Assembly (NCBI GenBank): GCA_947460575.1 | Contig: CANHIJ010000028.1 | Location: 1 to 39,450 of the forward strand | DNA from: Verrucomicrobiales bacterium | GTDB lineage: Bacteria; Verrucomicrobiota; Verrucomicrobiia; Verrucomicrobiales; V1-33 | DNA: 39,450 nt | Reading direction: 5' to 3' | Shown: positions 1 to 9,476 of the stretch, piece after piece | How the letters are laid out: the number at the start of each line of letters is the position of its first letter | Numbering within the stretch: the first letter of the stretch is position 1 | Translations under genes and position numbers: made by a program | The notes under the pieces: model-generated | Databases searched by the model: none | What the model saw: the letters and a program-made list of their open reading frames with translations, nothing else | Told to the model about the DNA's origin: nothing

Positions 1-153
1 CCAGGCGACTGGCACAGCGGCCCCGAGTGGGTCCGGACCGTCTCGGAATCCCTGCTGCCCGACGGCCGCCTCCTCGTCACCGTAGCATGCGGGGCCGCCG
101 TGCCGCCAAGCGGGCGCGCCTTTTTCCGCCTCCAGGCCGGGCCCCGCCCCTAG
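1..153 (+). CDS. C-terminal end of a secreted protein (partial)
   Basis: The reading frame is open from base 1 and ends at TAG 151-153, giving the last 50 residues of a protein whose start lies left of the window. The visible part contains a Trp-rich stretch (PGDWHSGPEW), a strand-like segment (LLPDGRLLVTV) and the ending RAFFRLQAGPRP. This is the same type of ending as the phosphatase-like protein at 18.5-19.9 kb (ARRFFRLRKP) and the CotH protein at 29.4-36.0 kb (ARRFLRLRLSTR). By that analogy it is probably the terminal module of an exported or surface protein. The function of the main protein cannot be judged from this fragment. Confidence 0.7.
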   Translation, partial: PGDWHSGPEWVRTVSESLLPDGRLLVTVACGAAVPPSGRAFFRLQAGPRP

Positions 154-287
154 CGCCAGCTGATCAGCAGCGCGGCCCGGTTGTCCATCGCCCGACCCAG
201 GCCAGATTTGACCGACCTCAGTGCAACTTTCTCAAAATGTTTAAAATTTAATATCAACAAAGCAAACTTGATAGTGTCTAGTGATAT
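154..287. promoter_or_regulatory. AT-rich intergenic region, possible promoter
   Basis: This is a 134-base gap with an AT-rich core (about 225-285) that stands out from the GC-rich surroundings. A TTGACC hexamer at 208-213 could be a -35 element for the small plus-strand ORF starting at 288, but the best -10 candidate (CAAAAT, 233-238) has a 19-base spacer, so the assignment is weak. A short palindrome (CTGATCAG) lies near 160. No RNA gene was recognised here. Confidence 0.25.
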
Positions 288-539
288 ATGGACACGAATC
301 CTATCGACCCCGAAGCTTTCTCCCTGCAAAGGCGCTCGCTGCCGGAAGACCTCCGCGATTGCGCCGACCATCTCGCCTGCGCCCGCTGGGGCTGCCAAGA
401 TGTAGCCCTCGCCCTGAGCACCTGGGAGATTGCCAACCGCCCGCTCAGCCCCCGGGAGCAAACCGTGGCCCGCACCGCGTCGCTCCAGATCTACGTCGCA
501 TTTAAGTGCCAGCAGATCCCGCGAGCTGCGGCGGGCTAG
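288..539 (+). CDS. small hypothetical protein (83 aa)
   Basis: ATG at 288 opens an 83-residue frame ending in TAG at 537-539. Codon third positions are mostly G or C, as in neighbouring real genes, which is the main argument that it is coding. The protein has four Cys residues (DCADHLAC, WGC and FKC contexts), an acidic N-terminal third and no signal peptide or membrane segment. I do not recognise a family. It ends 10 bases from the convergent stop of the VKOR gene. It could also be a chance ORF. No Shine-Dalgarno sequence is visible, but few genes here have one. Confidence 0.45.
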   Translation: MDTNPIDPEAFSLQRRSLPEDLRDCADHLACARWGCQDVALALSTWEIANRPLSPREQTVARTASLQIYVAFKCQQIPRAAAG

Positions 540-549
540 CGGCCGAAGC

Positions 550-1782
550 TCACCGCGGCTCCTTGGCGGGAGCAGCGCCTCCGGCGCGGAGCTGGAAGCG
601 ATCCTCCATCAGTTTGATAAATTGGGCCGCACTCGGGGCCGTTCCATGCATCACCCCGGAAGTGGGGAACAGCAGCTTGGGCATCACAATGCTTTGGCTC
701 GTGAGTTGGCCGAAGACCACAAAATTCTCCGCTAGGCGCTGCCCCACCCAGGGGTCCTGCAGGGCGGCGGCCAAGGCGCCTTCTCCGGCCAACTCCGCGG
801 CGCGGCGGCGGGCTTCGGCGATGCGCTCCGGCGTCGCGGGCAGCGGCGAGGCCAACAGATATTCGTGAAACTCCACAAATGCGGACGGTTTTGCCTTCCA
901 GAGGGCCAGCGCGAGTTTGGCTAGATCGCAGGCGCCCAGGTGATCTGGAACTTTGGGTTTGAGTCCGGGATTACAGGCGCGGTTGAGCGGGGCGGGGAGG
1001 GGAATCATTCCGAAGGTGCCCGGCCACTTGGCGTTAAGCTCCTTGAAGTCCGCCGCCAAATTGCGGCACGAGGAACAGGTGTAGTCAAAAAATTCCACTA
1101 GCACGATCCGGGCGGTCAGCGACCCTAACCGTGGCAGCGCAGCAGCGTCTAACTTCAGCTTACCTTCGAGAAAGCTCAACTCCTGCGGGCCGACAGCCGC
1201 GGGGGCGGTCGGCTCCGGGGCGGTCGCTCCGCCCGTGAGAAGATAGGTGGCGGGGCGCGGCCCCCAGGCCTGCCCGGCCGCCAAGGTGGCCAGGCCCAGG
1301 CCGCCTGCTAGCAGCGCCGCCTTGAGTCCCCCCGGGCCCGACTGGCGCCACCCATCGCGCAAAATCAAACCGGCCACCACAAGCCCCGCCAGGTGCAGGC
1401 CGAGGCACCAGGGACAATGGCGGTGCTCCACGGCATAAAGGATCGTCAGAAAATAGACGGCCGCCCCGCCTAGCAGGACCCCCGCGGTGGCCAGGGCCAC
1501 ATCCCCCCAAGCCCCCAGGCGCCGCCGCACGCTAGGCAGCGTTAGGCACAGCGCCGCCGCGTGCACCAGCGCCGCCAGCAGCGTCACGGGCAAATGAAAC
1601 CACTCGGACCACCGCCCCCCCATCACCTGCGAGCAGCCGCCTTCCCCACCGCAGCCCACCAAGCTGCTGATTTCCCCCGAAAGCTTTCGGCTCCACAACC
1701 ACAGGCACACCGCCAAAGCCGAAAAGCTCAACAAGCGCAGGCTCCACCGATACAGCGGCCGATCCAGTAAACGGGATATCAT
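550..1782 (-). CDS. VKOR domain fused to DsbA-like thioredoxin domain
   Basis: A 410-aa integral membrane protein predicted to make disulfide bonds in exported proteins. The N-terminal half is a vitamin K epoxide reductase (VKOR) domain: several hydrophobic helices, a loop Cys pair at C44 and C50 (GCGGEGGCSQV) and the quinone-side CPWC at 123-126. After a linker of about 50 residues comes a thioredoxin/DsbA-like domain with the active site CSSC at 236-239 (DYTCSSCR), expected on the outer face. Fusion of an oxidase (VKOR, replacing DsbB) to its thiol partner is known for this family. The frame is open 50 codons further upstream, but that part is Arg/Gly-rich and unlike any domain. ATG 1782 puts a hydrophobic helix near the N-terminus and has GAGG upstream. 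It is monocistronic and convergent with the small ORF at 288-539. Confidence 0.88.
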   Translation of the reverse strand: MISRLLDRPLYRWSLRLLSFSALAVCLWLWSRKLSGEISSLVGCGGEGGCSQVMGGRWSEWFHLPVTLLAALVHAAALCLTLPSVRRRLGAWGDVALATAGVLLGGAAVYFLTILYAVEHRHCPWCLGLHLAGLVVAGLILRDGWRQSGPGGLKAALLAGGLGLATLAAGQAWGPRPATYLLTGGATAPEPTAPAAVGPQELSFLEGKLKLDAAALPRLGSLTARIVLVEFFDYTCSSCRNLAADFKELNAKWPGTFGMIPLPAPLNRACNPGLKPKVPDHLGACDLAKLALALWKAKPSAFVEFHEYLLASPLPATPERIAEARRRAAELAGEGALAAALQDPWVGQRLAENFVVFGQLTSQSIVMPKLLFPTSGVMHGTAPSAAQFIKLMEDRFQLRAGGAAPAKEPR

Positions 1783-1982
1783 GCCCCCATTTGCCTCGTT
1801 TCGCCCCCGTCTGTCCAGCTCAGAAACACCCCCGCGGCAGCCCGCCGCCCATGGGCCATGGCCATGCCGATCCCATCCGCGCGGCGCGCATCCCCGCGGC
1901 GCGCCTGCCGCGCGCCGCGACTCTCCTGACAACGGCGCGCCGCCCTCCGGCCGCGAGCCCTATCACATAAAAATCATCCCCC
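1783..1982. other. intergenic gap between pilT and VKOR genes
   Basis: About 200 bases between the VKOR start and the pilT stop, both on the minus strand. It is extremely GC-rich in the middle and contains the repeat cluster listed separately at 1880-1919. No T-tract terminator for pilT and no RNA gene was seen. The VKOR promoter should lie here but no convincing -35/-10 pair was found. Confidence 0.5.
1880..1919. repeat. GC-rich 10-bp direct/inverted repeat cluster
   Basis: The decamer CGCGGCGCGC occurs at 1880-1889 and 1895-1904, and its perfect inverse GCGCGCCGCG at 1910-1919, so the three copies are spaced exactly 15 bases apart. The first or second copy can pair with the third as a hairpin. 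It lies upstream of the VKOR gene and downstream of pilT on the minus strand. No T-tract follows on either strand, so it is not an obvious intrinsic terminator. Confidence 0.5.
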
Positions 1983-3077
1983 TCAACCGGCCCCGCCGGC
2001 CATGGTGTCGGCGGTTTCCTTGGGCAGGTATTTCTTGAAGCGGGTCTTGTCGATGGCCTTCATGTAGGCTTCCATCGGCGTGACGTTTTCCGTCTTGAGG
2101 TTCTCCCAGATCGCTTGGTCCATGAACTGCATGCCATAAGCGGAGCCGCCGGTGATGACGTCGGTCAGCTTTTGGGTCGCGCCCTCGCGGATGATGGCCG
2201 CCACCGCGGGGGTGGCCACGAGGATTTCATTGACGGCCACGCGGCCTTTGCCGTCGGCCTTTTTCATGAGCAACTGGGCTACCACGCCGCGCAGGGAGGC
2301 GGCGAGCATGGTGCGCACCTGCGACTGCTGGTCGGATGGGAAAACGTCCACCAAGCGGTCGACCGTCTTGCGGGCATTATTCGTGTGCAAGGTTCCGAAG
2401 ACAAGCAGCCCCGTCTCTGCCGCGGTAAGAGCTAGGGAGATGGTTTCCAAATCGCGCATTTCCCCCACCAGCACGATGTCGGCGTCCTCGCGCAGGGAAG
2501 CCCGCAACCCGTCCGAGAAGGTCGGAGTCTGAATCGGCACTTCGCGCTGGGTGATGACGCTCATCTTGTTGCGGTGCACAAACTCGATCGGCTCTTCCAC
2601 GGTGATGATGTGGCGGGAGTAGTTGGTGTTGATGTAGTCGATCAGGGCCGCTAGGGTGGTGGACTTGCCCGATCCAGTCGGACCGGTCACCAGCACCAAG
2701 CCGCTGCGCATTTCGCCAAAGCGCTTGACCACCTGGGGGATGCCCAACTGCTCGAGGGTCGCAATCTTGGTCGGAATGAGCCGGAAGACCGCGCCGTAGC
2801 CGTTTTGCTGTTTGTAATAATTGCAGCGGAAACGGGAATGCTCGTCCATTTCGTAGGCGAAGTCGAGGTCGCCGCGGGCAATGAATTTCTCCCAGGCCTT
2901 GGCCTCACAGATCTCGATGAGCATTTGCTCCATGACCTCGCGGCTCAGGATCTCGTCGCGGACAGCGCGAACCCCGCCGTGGACCCGGACTTTAGCCGGC
3001 TGCCCTTCGGCAATGTGGAGGTCAGAACCGCCGAGTTCGATGAGTTCGTGGAAAAGTTTGTCGATGACAGCAGCCAT
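1983..3077 (-). CDS. pilT: PilT-type twitching motility / retraction ATPase
   Basis: A 364-aa hexameric AAA-like ATPase of the secretion ATPase superfamily. PilT powers depolymerisation (retraction) of type IV pili at the inner face of the inner membrane. The N-terminal domain starts with the typical SDLHIAEG motif (18-25). Walker A is GPTGSGKST (132-140), the Asp box is VEEPIEF, Walker B is VGEMRDLET and the His box is TLHTNNA. The C-terminal part has AAIIREG in place of the PilT AIRNLIRE retraction motif. It lies 68 bases downstream of a second PilT-like gene on the same strand, likely co-transcribed. No pilin, PilB or PilC gene is in the window, so the pilus machinery must be elsewhere. 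There is no Shine-Dalgarno; the leader is pyrimidine-rich. Confidence 0.93.
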   Translation of the reverse strand: MAAVIDKLFHELIELGGSDLHIAEGQPAKVRVHGGVRAVRDEILSREVMEQMLIEICEAKAWEKFIARGDLDFAYEMDEHSRFRCNYYKQQNGYGAVFRLIPTKIATLEQLGIPQVVKRFGEMRSGLVLVTGPTGSGKSTTLAALIDYINTNYSRHIITVEEPIEFVHRNKMSVITQREVPIQTPTFSDGLRASLREDADIVLVGEMRDLETISLALTAAETGLLVFGTLHTNNARKTVDRLVDVFPSDQQSQVRTMLAASLRGVVAQLLMKKADGKGRVAVNEILVATPAVAAIIREGATQKLTDVITGGSAYGMQFMDQAIWENLKTENVTPMEAYMKAIDKTRFKKYLPKETADTMAGGAG

Positions 3078-3145
3078 GGCAATCGGAAGGAAAAAAGTGG
3101 GTTAGAAAAAAGGCACTGGCAGAAGCGGAAGCTCTGCCGGAGGGG

Positions 3146-4249
3146 TTACATTTTGAGGTCTTTGCGCATCTGGTCTTGGTCGATGGCCCGGAAGAGGCAG
3201 TCCTCGGCGGAGATGATATCGCGCTCGTAGAGGTTCTTGAGGGCGTCGTCCATGGTGATCATGCCCACGGCCCGGCCGGTTTGCATGATGCCCGGGAGCA
3301 TGAAGGTCTTGCCTTCCCGGATGCAGTTGGCCACCGCGGGGGTGTTCACGAGGAGTTCGATCGCCAGGGCCCGCCCGTTGCCGTCCTTGCGGGGCACCAA
3401 CTGCTGGGAAATGATGCCGCGGAGGGACTCGCTCACCATGATGCGAATTTGATCGCGCTGGTCGGTCGGAAAGACGTCGAGCACCCGGTCCAGGGTCCGG
3501 GGAGCCGACCCGGTGTGTAGGGTTCCCAGCACTAAGTGACCGGTTTCCGAAGCCGTGATGGCTAGGGAGATGGTTTCCAAATCGCGCATTTCTCCGACCA
3601 TGATGACATCGGGGTCCTGGCGGAGGGCCCCGCGGAGGGCCGCTGCGAAGGAGTCAGTGTGGCTGTGGACTTCGCGCTGGTTGACGTGGCAGCCCTTGGA
3701 TTCAAAGACGTATTCGATCGGGTCTTCCAGGGTGATGATGTGGTCGTTGCGCTCCACGTTGATCGAGTCCACCAGGGAAGCGAGGGTGGTGGATTTGCCG
3801 GAACCCACCGAGCCGGTGACCAGAACCAGGCCGTTGTGGTATTGGGTGAGGGGCTTGAGGCTAGCCGGGAGGGCCAGTTCTTCCATGGTGCGCACCTTGG
3901 TATTGATGATGCGGAAGGCCATGTCGTAGCCGAGGCGCTGGCGGACCACCGAGGCGCGGAAGCGGCCAAAGGGCGTGGCGTAGGCGAAGTCGACGTCGCC
4001 GCGCTCCACCAAGCGGTTCATCTCCTTGGGGCCGAGAAAGCCCTCCACCAAGCGCTGAGCGTCGGCGGCGGTGACCTTTTCCGCATTCCCCCAAATCGGC
4101 TGGAGGGTGCCGTAGCGCCGCCACAGCGGGGCCGCCGCCGTAGCTAGGTGGATGTCGGAGCAGTCGTACTCCTGGCCAAGTTTGAGATATTCATCCACGT
4201 GGGCCAAGGTGGCCACGCGGTCCGGATTAGCTTCGGTCGCCTCGCTCAT
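3146..4249 (-). CDS. second PilT/PilU-like ATPase
   Basis: A 367-aa paralogue of the downstream pilT product. It has the same ordered motifs: SDIHLAT near the N-terminus, Walker A GSVGSGKST, Asp box LEDPIEY, Walker B VGEMRDLET, His box TLHTGSA and a late CIREGK segment. It differs in a longer N-terminal lead (MSEATEANPDRV) and in the Walker A interior (GSVGSGKS rather than GPTGSGKS). Tandem PilT/PilU pairs are common in type IV pilus systems, where one ATPase supports the other in retraction. I cannot say from sequence which of the two is the main motor. It is probably the third gene of a four-gene minus-strand unit. Confidence 0.92.
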   Translation of the reverse strand: MSEATEANPDRVATLAHVDEYLKLGQEYDCSDIHLATAAAPLWRRYGTLQPIWGNAEKVTAADAQRLVEGFLGPKEMNRLVERGDVDFAYATPFGRFRASVVRQRLGYDMAFRIINTKVRTMEELALPASLKPLTQYHNGLVLVTGSVGSGKSTTLASLVDSINVERNDHIITLEDPIEYVFESKGCHVNQREVHSHTDSFAAALRGALRQDPDVIMVGEMRDLETISLAITASETGHLVLGTLHTGSAPRTLDRVLDVFPTDQRDQIRIMVSESLRGIISQQLVPRKDGNGRALAIELLVNTPAVANCIREGKTFMLPGIMQTGRAVGMITMDDALKNLYERDIISAEDCLFRAIDQDQMRKDLKM

Positions 4250-4334
4250 TCAGGGGGATTCCTATGGGATAAAGGGTGGGGTGGGGAAAACAGGGTGAGC
4301 CGTAGGCGGCGCGGGGCCCCTCGGCAAGGCGGCG

Positions 4335-4730
4335 TTATTCTTTGTTCACAAGCAAATCCGCAAGCATTTTTTTGCCGAAAGCGGTGATTTGCCCCCGATA
4401 GCGCTCTACCCCCATCTCCACCAGCGAGCCGACCGCCGCCGTGCCGACCATGGTGGCGGCCGGTTTAAGGTGCTGAAGGGCCTCCGCGGCCAGCTCTCGG
4501 GCGATTTGGCGGGCGGCCGATGTGGCGAGGACCCGCGACAGGACGATGCCCGCCAAAACCGCCCCGCCCGCCAGGACCAACGGATTGCGCAGCAGGGCCT
4601 GAAGATCGGGAGCCCCCGCGGGCGGCCCAGCCGTTTCCGCAGGGGACGGAGCGGCGGGCGAAGAAGTGAACGCCATTTCCTGCGGCGCGGCGGGATCCTC
4701 CGGCGAAGGGGAAGAGAATGCAAAGGCCAT
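4335..4730 (-). CDS. small membrane protein, unknown function
   Basis: A 131-aa protein. The first ~40 residues are Pro/Ala/Ser-rich and low complexity. A hydrophobic segment follows (about 47-65, LVLAGGAVLAGIVLSRVLA), then an amphipathic Ala-rich helical region ending in a charged C-terminus (ADLLVNKE). No family was recognised. It lies between a DUF883-like membrane gene (gap 30 bases) and the PilT-like gene (gap 85 bases), all on the minus strand, so it is likely part of the same transcript. The leader before ATG is strongly pyrimidine-rich with a T run. A second in-frame Met at residue 19 is an alternative start. Confidence 0.65.
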   Translation of the reverse strand: MAFAFSSPSPEDPAAPQEMAFTSSPAAPSPAETAGPPAGAPDLQALLRNPLVLAGGAVLAGIVLSRVLATSAARQIARELAAEALQHLKPAATMVGTAAVGSLVEMGVERYRGQITAFGKKMLADLLVNKE

Positions 4731-4760
4731 AAAAAAGTAGAGAGGAAGGGGCAGCGCGCC

Positions 4761-5057
4761 CTATTTTTCGCGAAAGAGCAACCCGATCACAAAGCCCGCC
4801 CCGAGCCCAGCCAAAACCGCCTTGCCGGGATTTTGGCGGGCGTAGGCCATCGCCTGGTCGCTCACTTCCTTCCAGTGGCCTTTGGAATCTCCCAAGGCGC
4901 GCTCCGCGACTACTTTCCAGTCTTGGAGGCGCTCCTCGGCCGCCTGGGCTAAGGCGCGGGCTTTGGCCTCGGCGGCGGCGCGGAGTTCCGCGACGACATC
5001 GGCGGCAGGAGGGGCCCCAGCAGGAGGCGCAGCGTCAGCGGAGGAAAACTCATTCAT
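4761..5057 (-). CDS. DUF883/ElaB-YqjD-like membrane-anchored protein
   Basis: A 98-aa protein with a helical, Ala/Glu/Lys-rich body (about 20-72) and a single C-terminal transmembrane segment (79-95) preceded by ARQNPGKA and followed by FREK. This arrangement (amphipathic helix, then 'NP.kAvl.alGaGfviGlL' membrane anchor) is the DUF883 pattern. Members ElaB, YqjD and YgaM of E. coli are stationary-phase inner-membrane proteins reported to bind ribosomes. Here it is first in a minus-strand run with a second small membrane protein and two PilT ATPases. A link to pilus function is only suggested by position. Confidence 0.75.
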   Translation of the reverse strand: MNEFSSADAAPPAGAPPAADVVAELRAAAEAKARALAQAAEERLQDWKVVAERALGDSKGHWKEVSDQAMAYARQNPGKAVLAGLGAGFVIGLLFREK

Positions 5058-5179
5058 GGCGGGAAGCGGGGTGATGTTGAAATTGCAGCAAGATATGCTC
5101 CACTCACCTTGGCACTCCGCCCATCACAAAGCAAGCTGCGCCCTGCGCCGCCCGCTTCTTCCCCTACCCGCCCGCCTCC

Positions 5180-5728
5180 ATGCCCGCCGCTCCCGCCGCC
5201 CCCTGGCACCTCGTCCGCCAGTCGTCGATCCACAACCAGGGCGTTTTCGCCGCCCGCGACATCCCCCTGGGCACCCGCATCCTCGACTACCAGGGCCACA
5301 AAATTAGCAAGGCCGAGTCCACCCGCCGCGGCAATGCCCAGATCGAAGGCAGCGCCCAGAGCGGCGAGGGCGCAGTCTATATCTTCGTGCTCAATCAAAA
5401 GCAGGACATCGACGGAAACGTCCCCTGGAATGACGCCCGCCTCATCAACCACAGCTGCGCGCCCAACTGCGAAGCCCAAATCATCCGCGGCGTCATTTGG
5501 TTGATCGCCACCCAAAATATCCCTGCAGGCACGGAACTGGGCTTCAATTACGGTTTTGATATGGAAACCTGGGAGGACCACCCCTGCCGCTGCGGCGCGG
5601 AAAATTGCTGCGGCTACATCCTCGGCGAAGACTATTGGCCCGAGTTGCAGCAGCTCCTCGAAGAGCGCCAGCGGACCATCGACGCCAGCGTTGCCGCCCC
5701 TCCCCAGACGCGCCGCGCCGCGGATTAA
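5180..5728 (+). CDS. SET-domain lysine methyltransferase
   Basis: A 182-aa SET-domain protein that should transfer methyl groups from S-adenosylmethionine to lysine side chains. Visible motifs, in order, are the SET-N start (SIHNQGVFAARDI, about 16-28), the SAM/catalytic motif NDARLINHSC at 84-93, ELGFNYGF with the catalytic Tyr at 119-126, and a post-SET cysteine cluster HPCRCGAENCC (134-144), which in relatives binds zinc together with the NHSC cysteine. The domain is nearly the whole protein, with no signal peptide, so the target is probably cytoplasmic. The gene is followed after 22 bases by an AEC-family carrier on the same strand. The leader is pyrimidine-only with no Shine-Dalgarno. 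Bacterial SET proteins are known in Chlamydiae and relatives; the substrate here is unknown. Confidence 0.9.
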   Translation: MPAAPAAPWHLVRQSSIHNQGVFAARDIPLGTRILDYQGHKISKAESTRRGNAQIEGSAQSGEGAVYIFVLNQKQDIDGNVPWNDARLINHSCAPNCEAQIIRGVIWLIATQNIPAGTELGFNYGFDMETWEDHPCRCGAENCCGYILGEDYWPELQQLLEERQRTIDASVAAPPQTRRAAD

Positions 5729-5750
5729 CAACTGCTAACGGCTAACTGCT

Positions 5751-6677
5751 CTGCCCTCCGCCTCCATCGTCTTCTCCTCCATTGCGGAGCTGTTCGGTCT
5801 CTTCGCCATCGGCTGGCTGATCCGCAGGCGGGGCTATGCCCAAAAGGAGGACCTGGAGCGCTGGGGCCGCATCGCCGCGGAAATCTTCTATCCCCTCCTC
5901 ATTTTCCACAGCATCGTCCGGGACTTCGACCCCGCGCGCCTGCGCCAGCTCTGGATCATGCCGACCCTAGCCTTCGGCCTGATGTTCGCCGGAGCCATCC
6001 TAGGGCTCGTGTTCTGCCGCGGCCTGAAAACCCGCGACCCCGCCACCCGGCGCACCTTCGTGCACCTCTGCGCCATGAACAATTTTGTCTACCTCCCCAT
6101 CTTCATCATCCAAAATAGCCTCCCCCCAGGCGCCCTAGCCGACTTCTTCGTCTTCAACCTCGGCTCCACCATCGGATTCTGGACCATTGGAGTCCTCACC
6201 TTGGGCGGCGCCACGGCATGGCGCGGCACCCTGCGGCACCTCGTCTCCCCACCGCTCCTCAGCATGTTCCTGGCCCTAGCCTTGTCCTGGAGCGGCGCGC
6301 GCGATTGGTTGCCCCTGCCCCTCCTGGGCGTCTGCCGCAGCGCCGGCTCCCTCAGCGTTCCGCTCATGCTCGTGATCATTGGTGCCACGCTGGAGGGTTC
6401 GCTGCGGCGCGCCCAAGCCCGCGACCTCGCCTATCTCACCCTACTGCGCCTGGTAGTGCTGCCGCTCTGCTTCATCGCGATCATCCGCGGCCTGCGGCTC
6501 CCCGCGGAGCTGGAATTGCTCGCCATCATCGTCGCCCTCATGCCCACCTCGGCGGTTTCCCCCGTAATGGCGCGCCTCTACGGCGGGGTGCCCTCCTTTG
6601 CCTCCGCGGCCACCCTGGTGACCCACCTGGCTTCGCTCGTCACGGTGCCCCTCGCCTTCTGGTGGCTGGGCCGCTGA
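5751..6677 (+). CDS. AEC (auxin efflux carrier) family transporter
   Basis: About 308 aa, ten or so hydrophobic helices, of the AEC/bile-acid permease-like superfamily (secondary carriers for small organic acids or similar solutes). The frame is open from a TAA at 5736-5738. The first in-frame ATG is at 5958, but the preceding 70 residues already contain the family's first helix (AELFGLFAIGWLIRRRGY) and the segment AEIFYPLLIFHSIVRDFD, which is conserved in this family. There is no in-frame ATG, GTG or TTG in that stretch. CTG 5751 is the most likely start. Other options are ATT 5781 or a missed upstream start by sequencing error. It probably forms an operon with the SET gene (22-base gap). 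It is convergent with the helicase gene. Confidence 0.82.
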   Translation: MPSASIVFSSIAELFGLFAIGWLIRRRGYAQKEDLERWGRIAAEIFYPLLIFHSIVRDFDPARLRQLWIMPTLAFGLMFAGAILGLVFCRGLKTRDPATRRTFVHLCAMNNFVYLPIFIIQNSLPPGALADFFVFNLGSTIGFWTIGVLTLGGATAWRGTLRHLVSPPLLSMFLALALSWSGARDWLPLPLLGVCRSAGSLSVPLMLVIIGATLEGSLRRAQARDLAYLTLLRLVVLPLCFIAIIRGLRLPAELELLAIIVALMPTSAVSPVMARLYGGVPSFASAATLVTHLASLVTVPLAFWWLGR

Positions 6678-6693
6678 ACGGGCCAACCCACCG

Positions 6694-8691
<1,998 letters not shown>

Positions 8692-8816
8692 GGGAATAAG
8701 GGGGGGAAAAACAACGAACCAGACGGTGCCCGCCTTAGCCGCAGCGTCAAACGGGCACCGTGCAAATTCACACAAGGAAGCTTGCCCGCTCTCCCCGCGC
8801 GCCGTATGGCAAGCCC
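8692..8816. promoter_or_regulatory. divergent promoter region with 10-bp perfect inverted repeat
   Basis: This 125-base region separates the helicase (leftward) and aquaporin (rightward) start codons. It contains ACGGTGCCCG at 8723-8732 and its exact inverse CGGGCACCGT at 8752-8761, 19 bases apart. Such an arrangement could be an operator for a dimeric regulator or an RNA hairpin in a 5' leader. No clear -35/-10 pair was identified in either direction. Confidence 0.5.
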
Positions 8817-9476
8817 ATGAGAAAGCTGCTGGCAGAGTGCCTCGGAACCTTTTGCCTCGTCTTTGCCGGAACTGGAGCCATCGTGATCAACCAGGCCAGC
8901 GGGGGCGCCATCTCCCATGTGGGAGTAGCCCTGACCTTCGGCCTCATCGTCATGGCCATGATCGAATCCCTCGGCGATGTTTCCGGAGCCCACCTGAATC
9001 CCGCGGTGACCGTCGGTTTTTGGGTCGCGCGGCGCTTCCCCGGCCGCCAAGTACTGCCCTACGCCGCCAGCCAGCTCGCCGGAGCCCTGCTGGCGAGCGG
9101 ACTGCTGCGTTTCCTTTTTCCCGCTAGCGCCACTTTAGGCGCCACCCTGCCCGCGGGGTCGGCGGGGCAGTCCTTTGTCTTGGAAGTGGTGCTGAGCGGG
9201 CTCCTCATGTTCGTGATCCTGTGCGTCTCCGATGGAGCTAAGGAAAAGGGATTAAATGCTGCCTTGACCATTGGGGGCGTGGTGGCCTTGGAAGCGATGT
9301 TTGCCGGCCCCATCTGCGGCGCCTCCATGAATCCGGCCCGCTCCCTGGGTCCGGCGCTGGTCTCCGGACACCTCGAACATCTCTGGATCTACCTCGGGGC
9401 CCCCGTCCTCGGGGCCCTTCTCGCGGTGCCCCTCTGCGGCTGCCTGCGGCGGGAAGGTTGCTGCGCCCCTCGCTAA
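8817..9476 (+). CDS. aqpZ: aquaporin (MIP family water channel)
   Basis: A 219-aa six-helix membrane channel. The two half-helix NPA motifs are intact: HLNPAVT in the first half and SMNPARS in the second. Ser after NPAR rather than the Asp found in glycerol facilitators (GlpF NPARD) points to an AqpZ-like water channel. The N-terminus MRKLLAECLGTFCLV matches the family start, so ATG 8817 is chosen over an in-frame ATG 57 bases upstream that adds a basic non-homologous tail. The C-terminus is Cys-rich (CGCLRREGCC), which is unusual. It stands alone on the plus strand, divergent from the helicase gene. Confidence 0.9.
   Translation: MRKLLAECLGTFCLVFAGTGAIVINQASGGAISHVGVALTFGLIVMAMIESLGDVSGAHLNPAVTVGFWVARRFPGRQVLPYAASQLAGALLASGLLRFLFPASATLGATLPAGSAGQSFVLEVVLSGLLMFVILCVSDGAKEKGLNAALTIGGVVALEAMFAGPICGASMNPARSLGPALVSGHLEHLWIYLGAPVLGALLAVPLCGCLRREGCCAPR

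Noticed and set aside
150..461. Minus-strand frame whose end (AMDNRAALLISWR) faintly resembles the last strand of an outer-membrane barrel
   Set aside because: The upstream part crosses an AT-rich intergenic region and has no barrel-like strands; only a dozen residues are suggestive.
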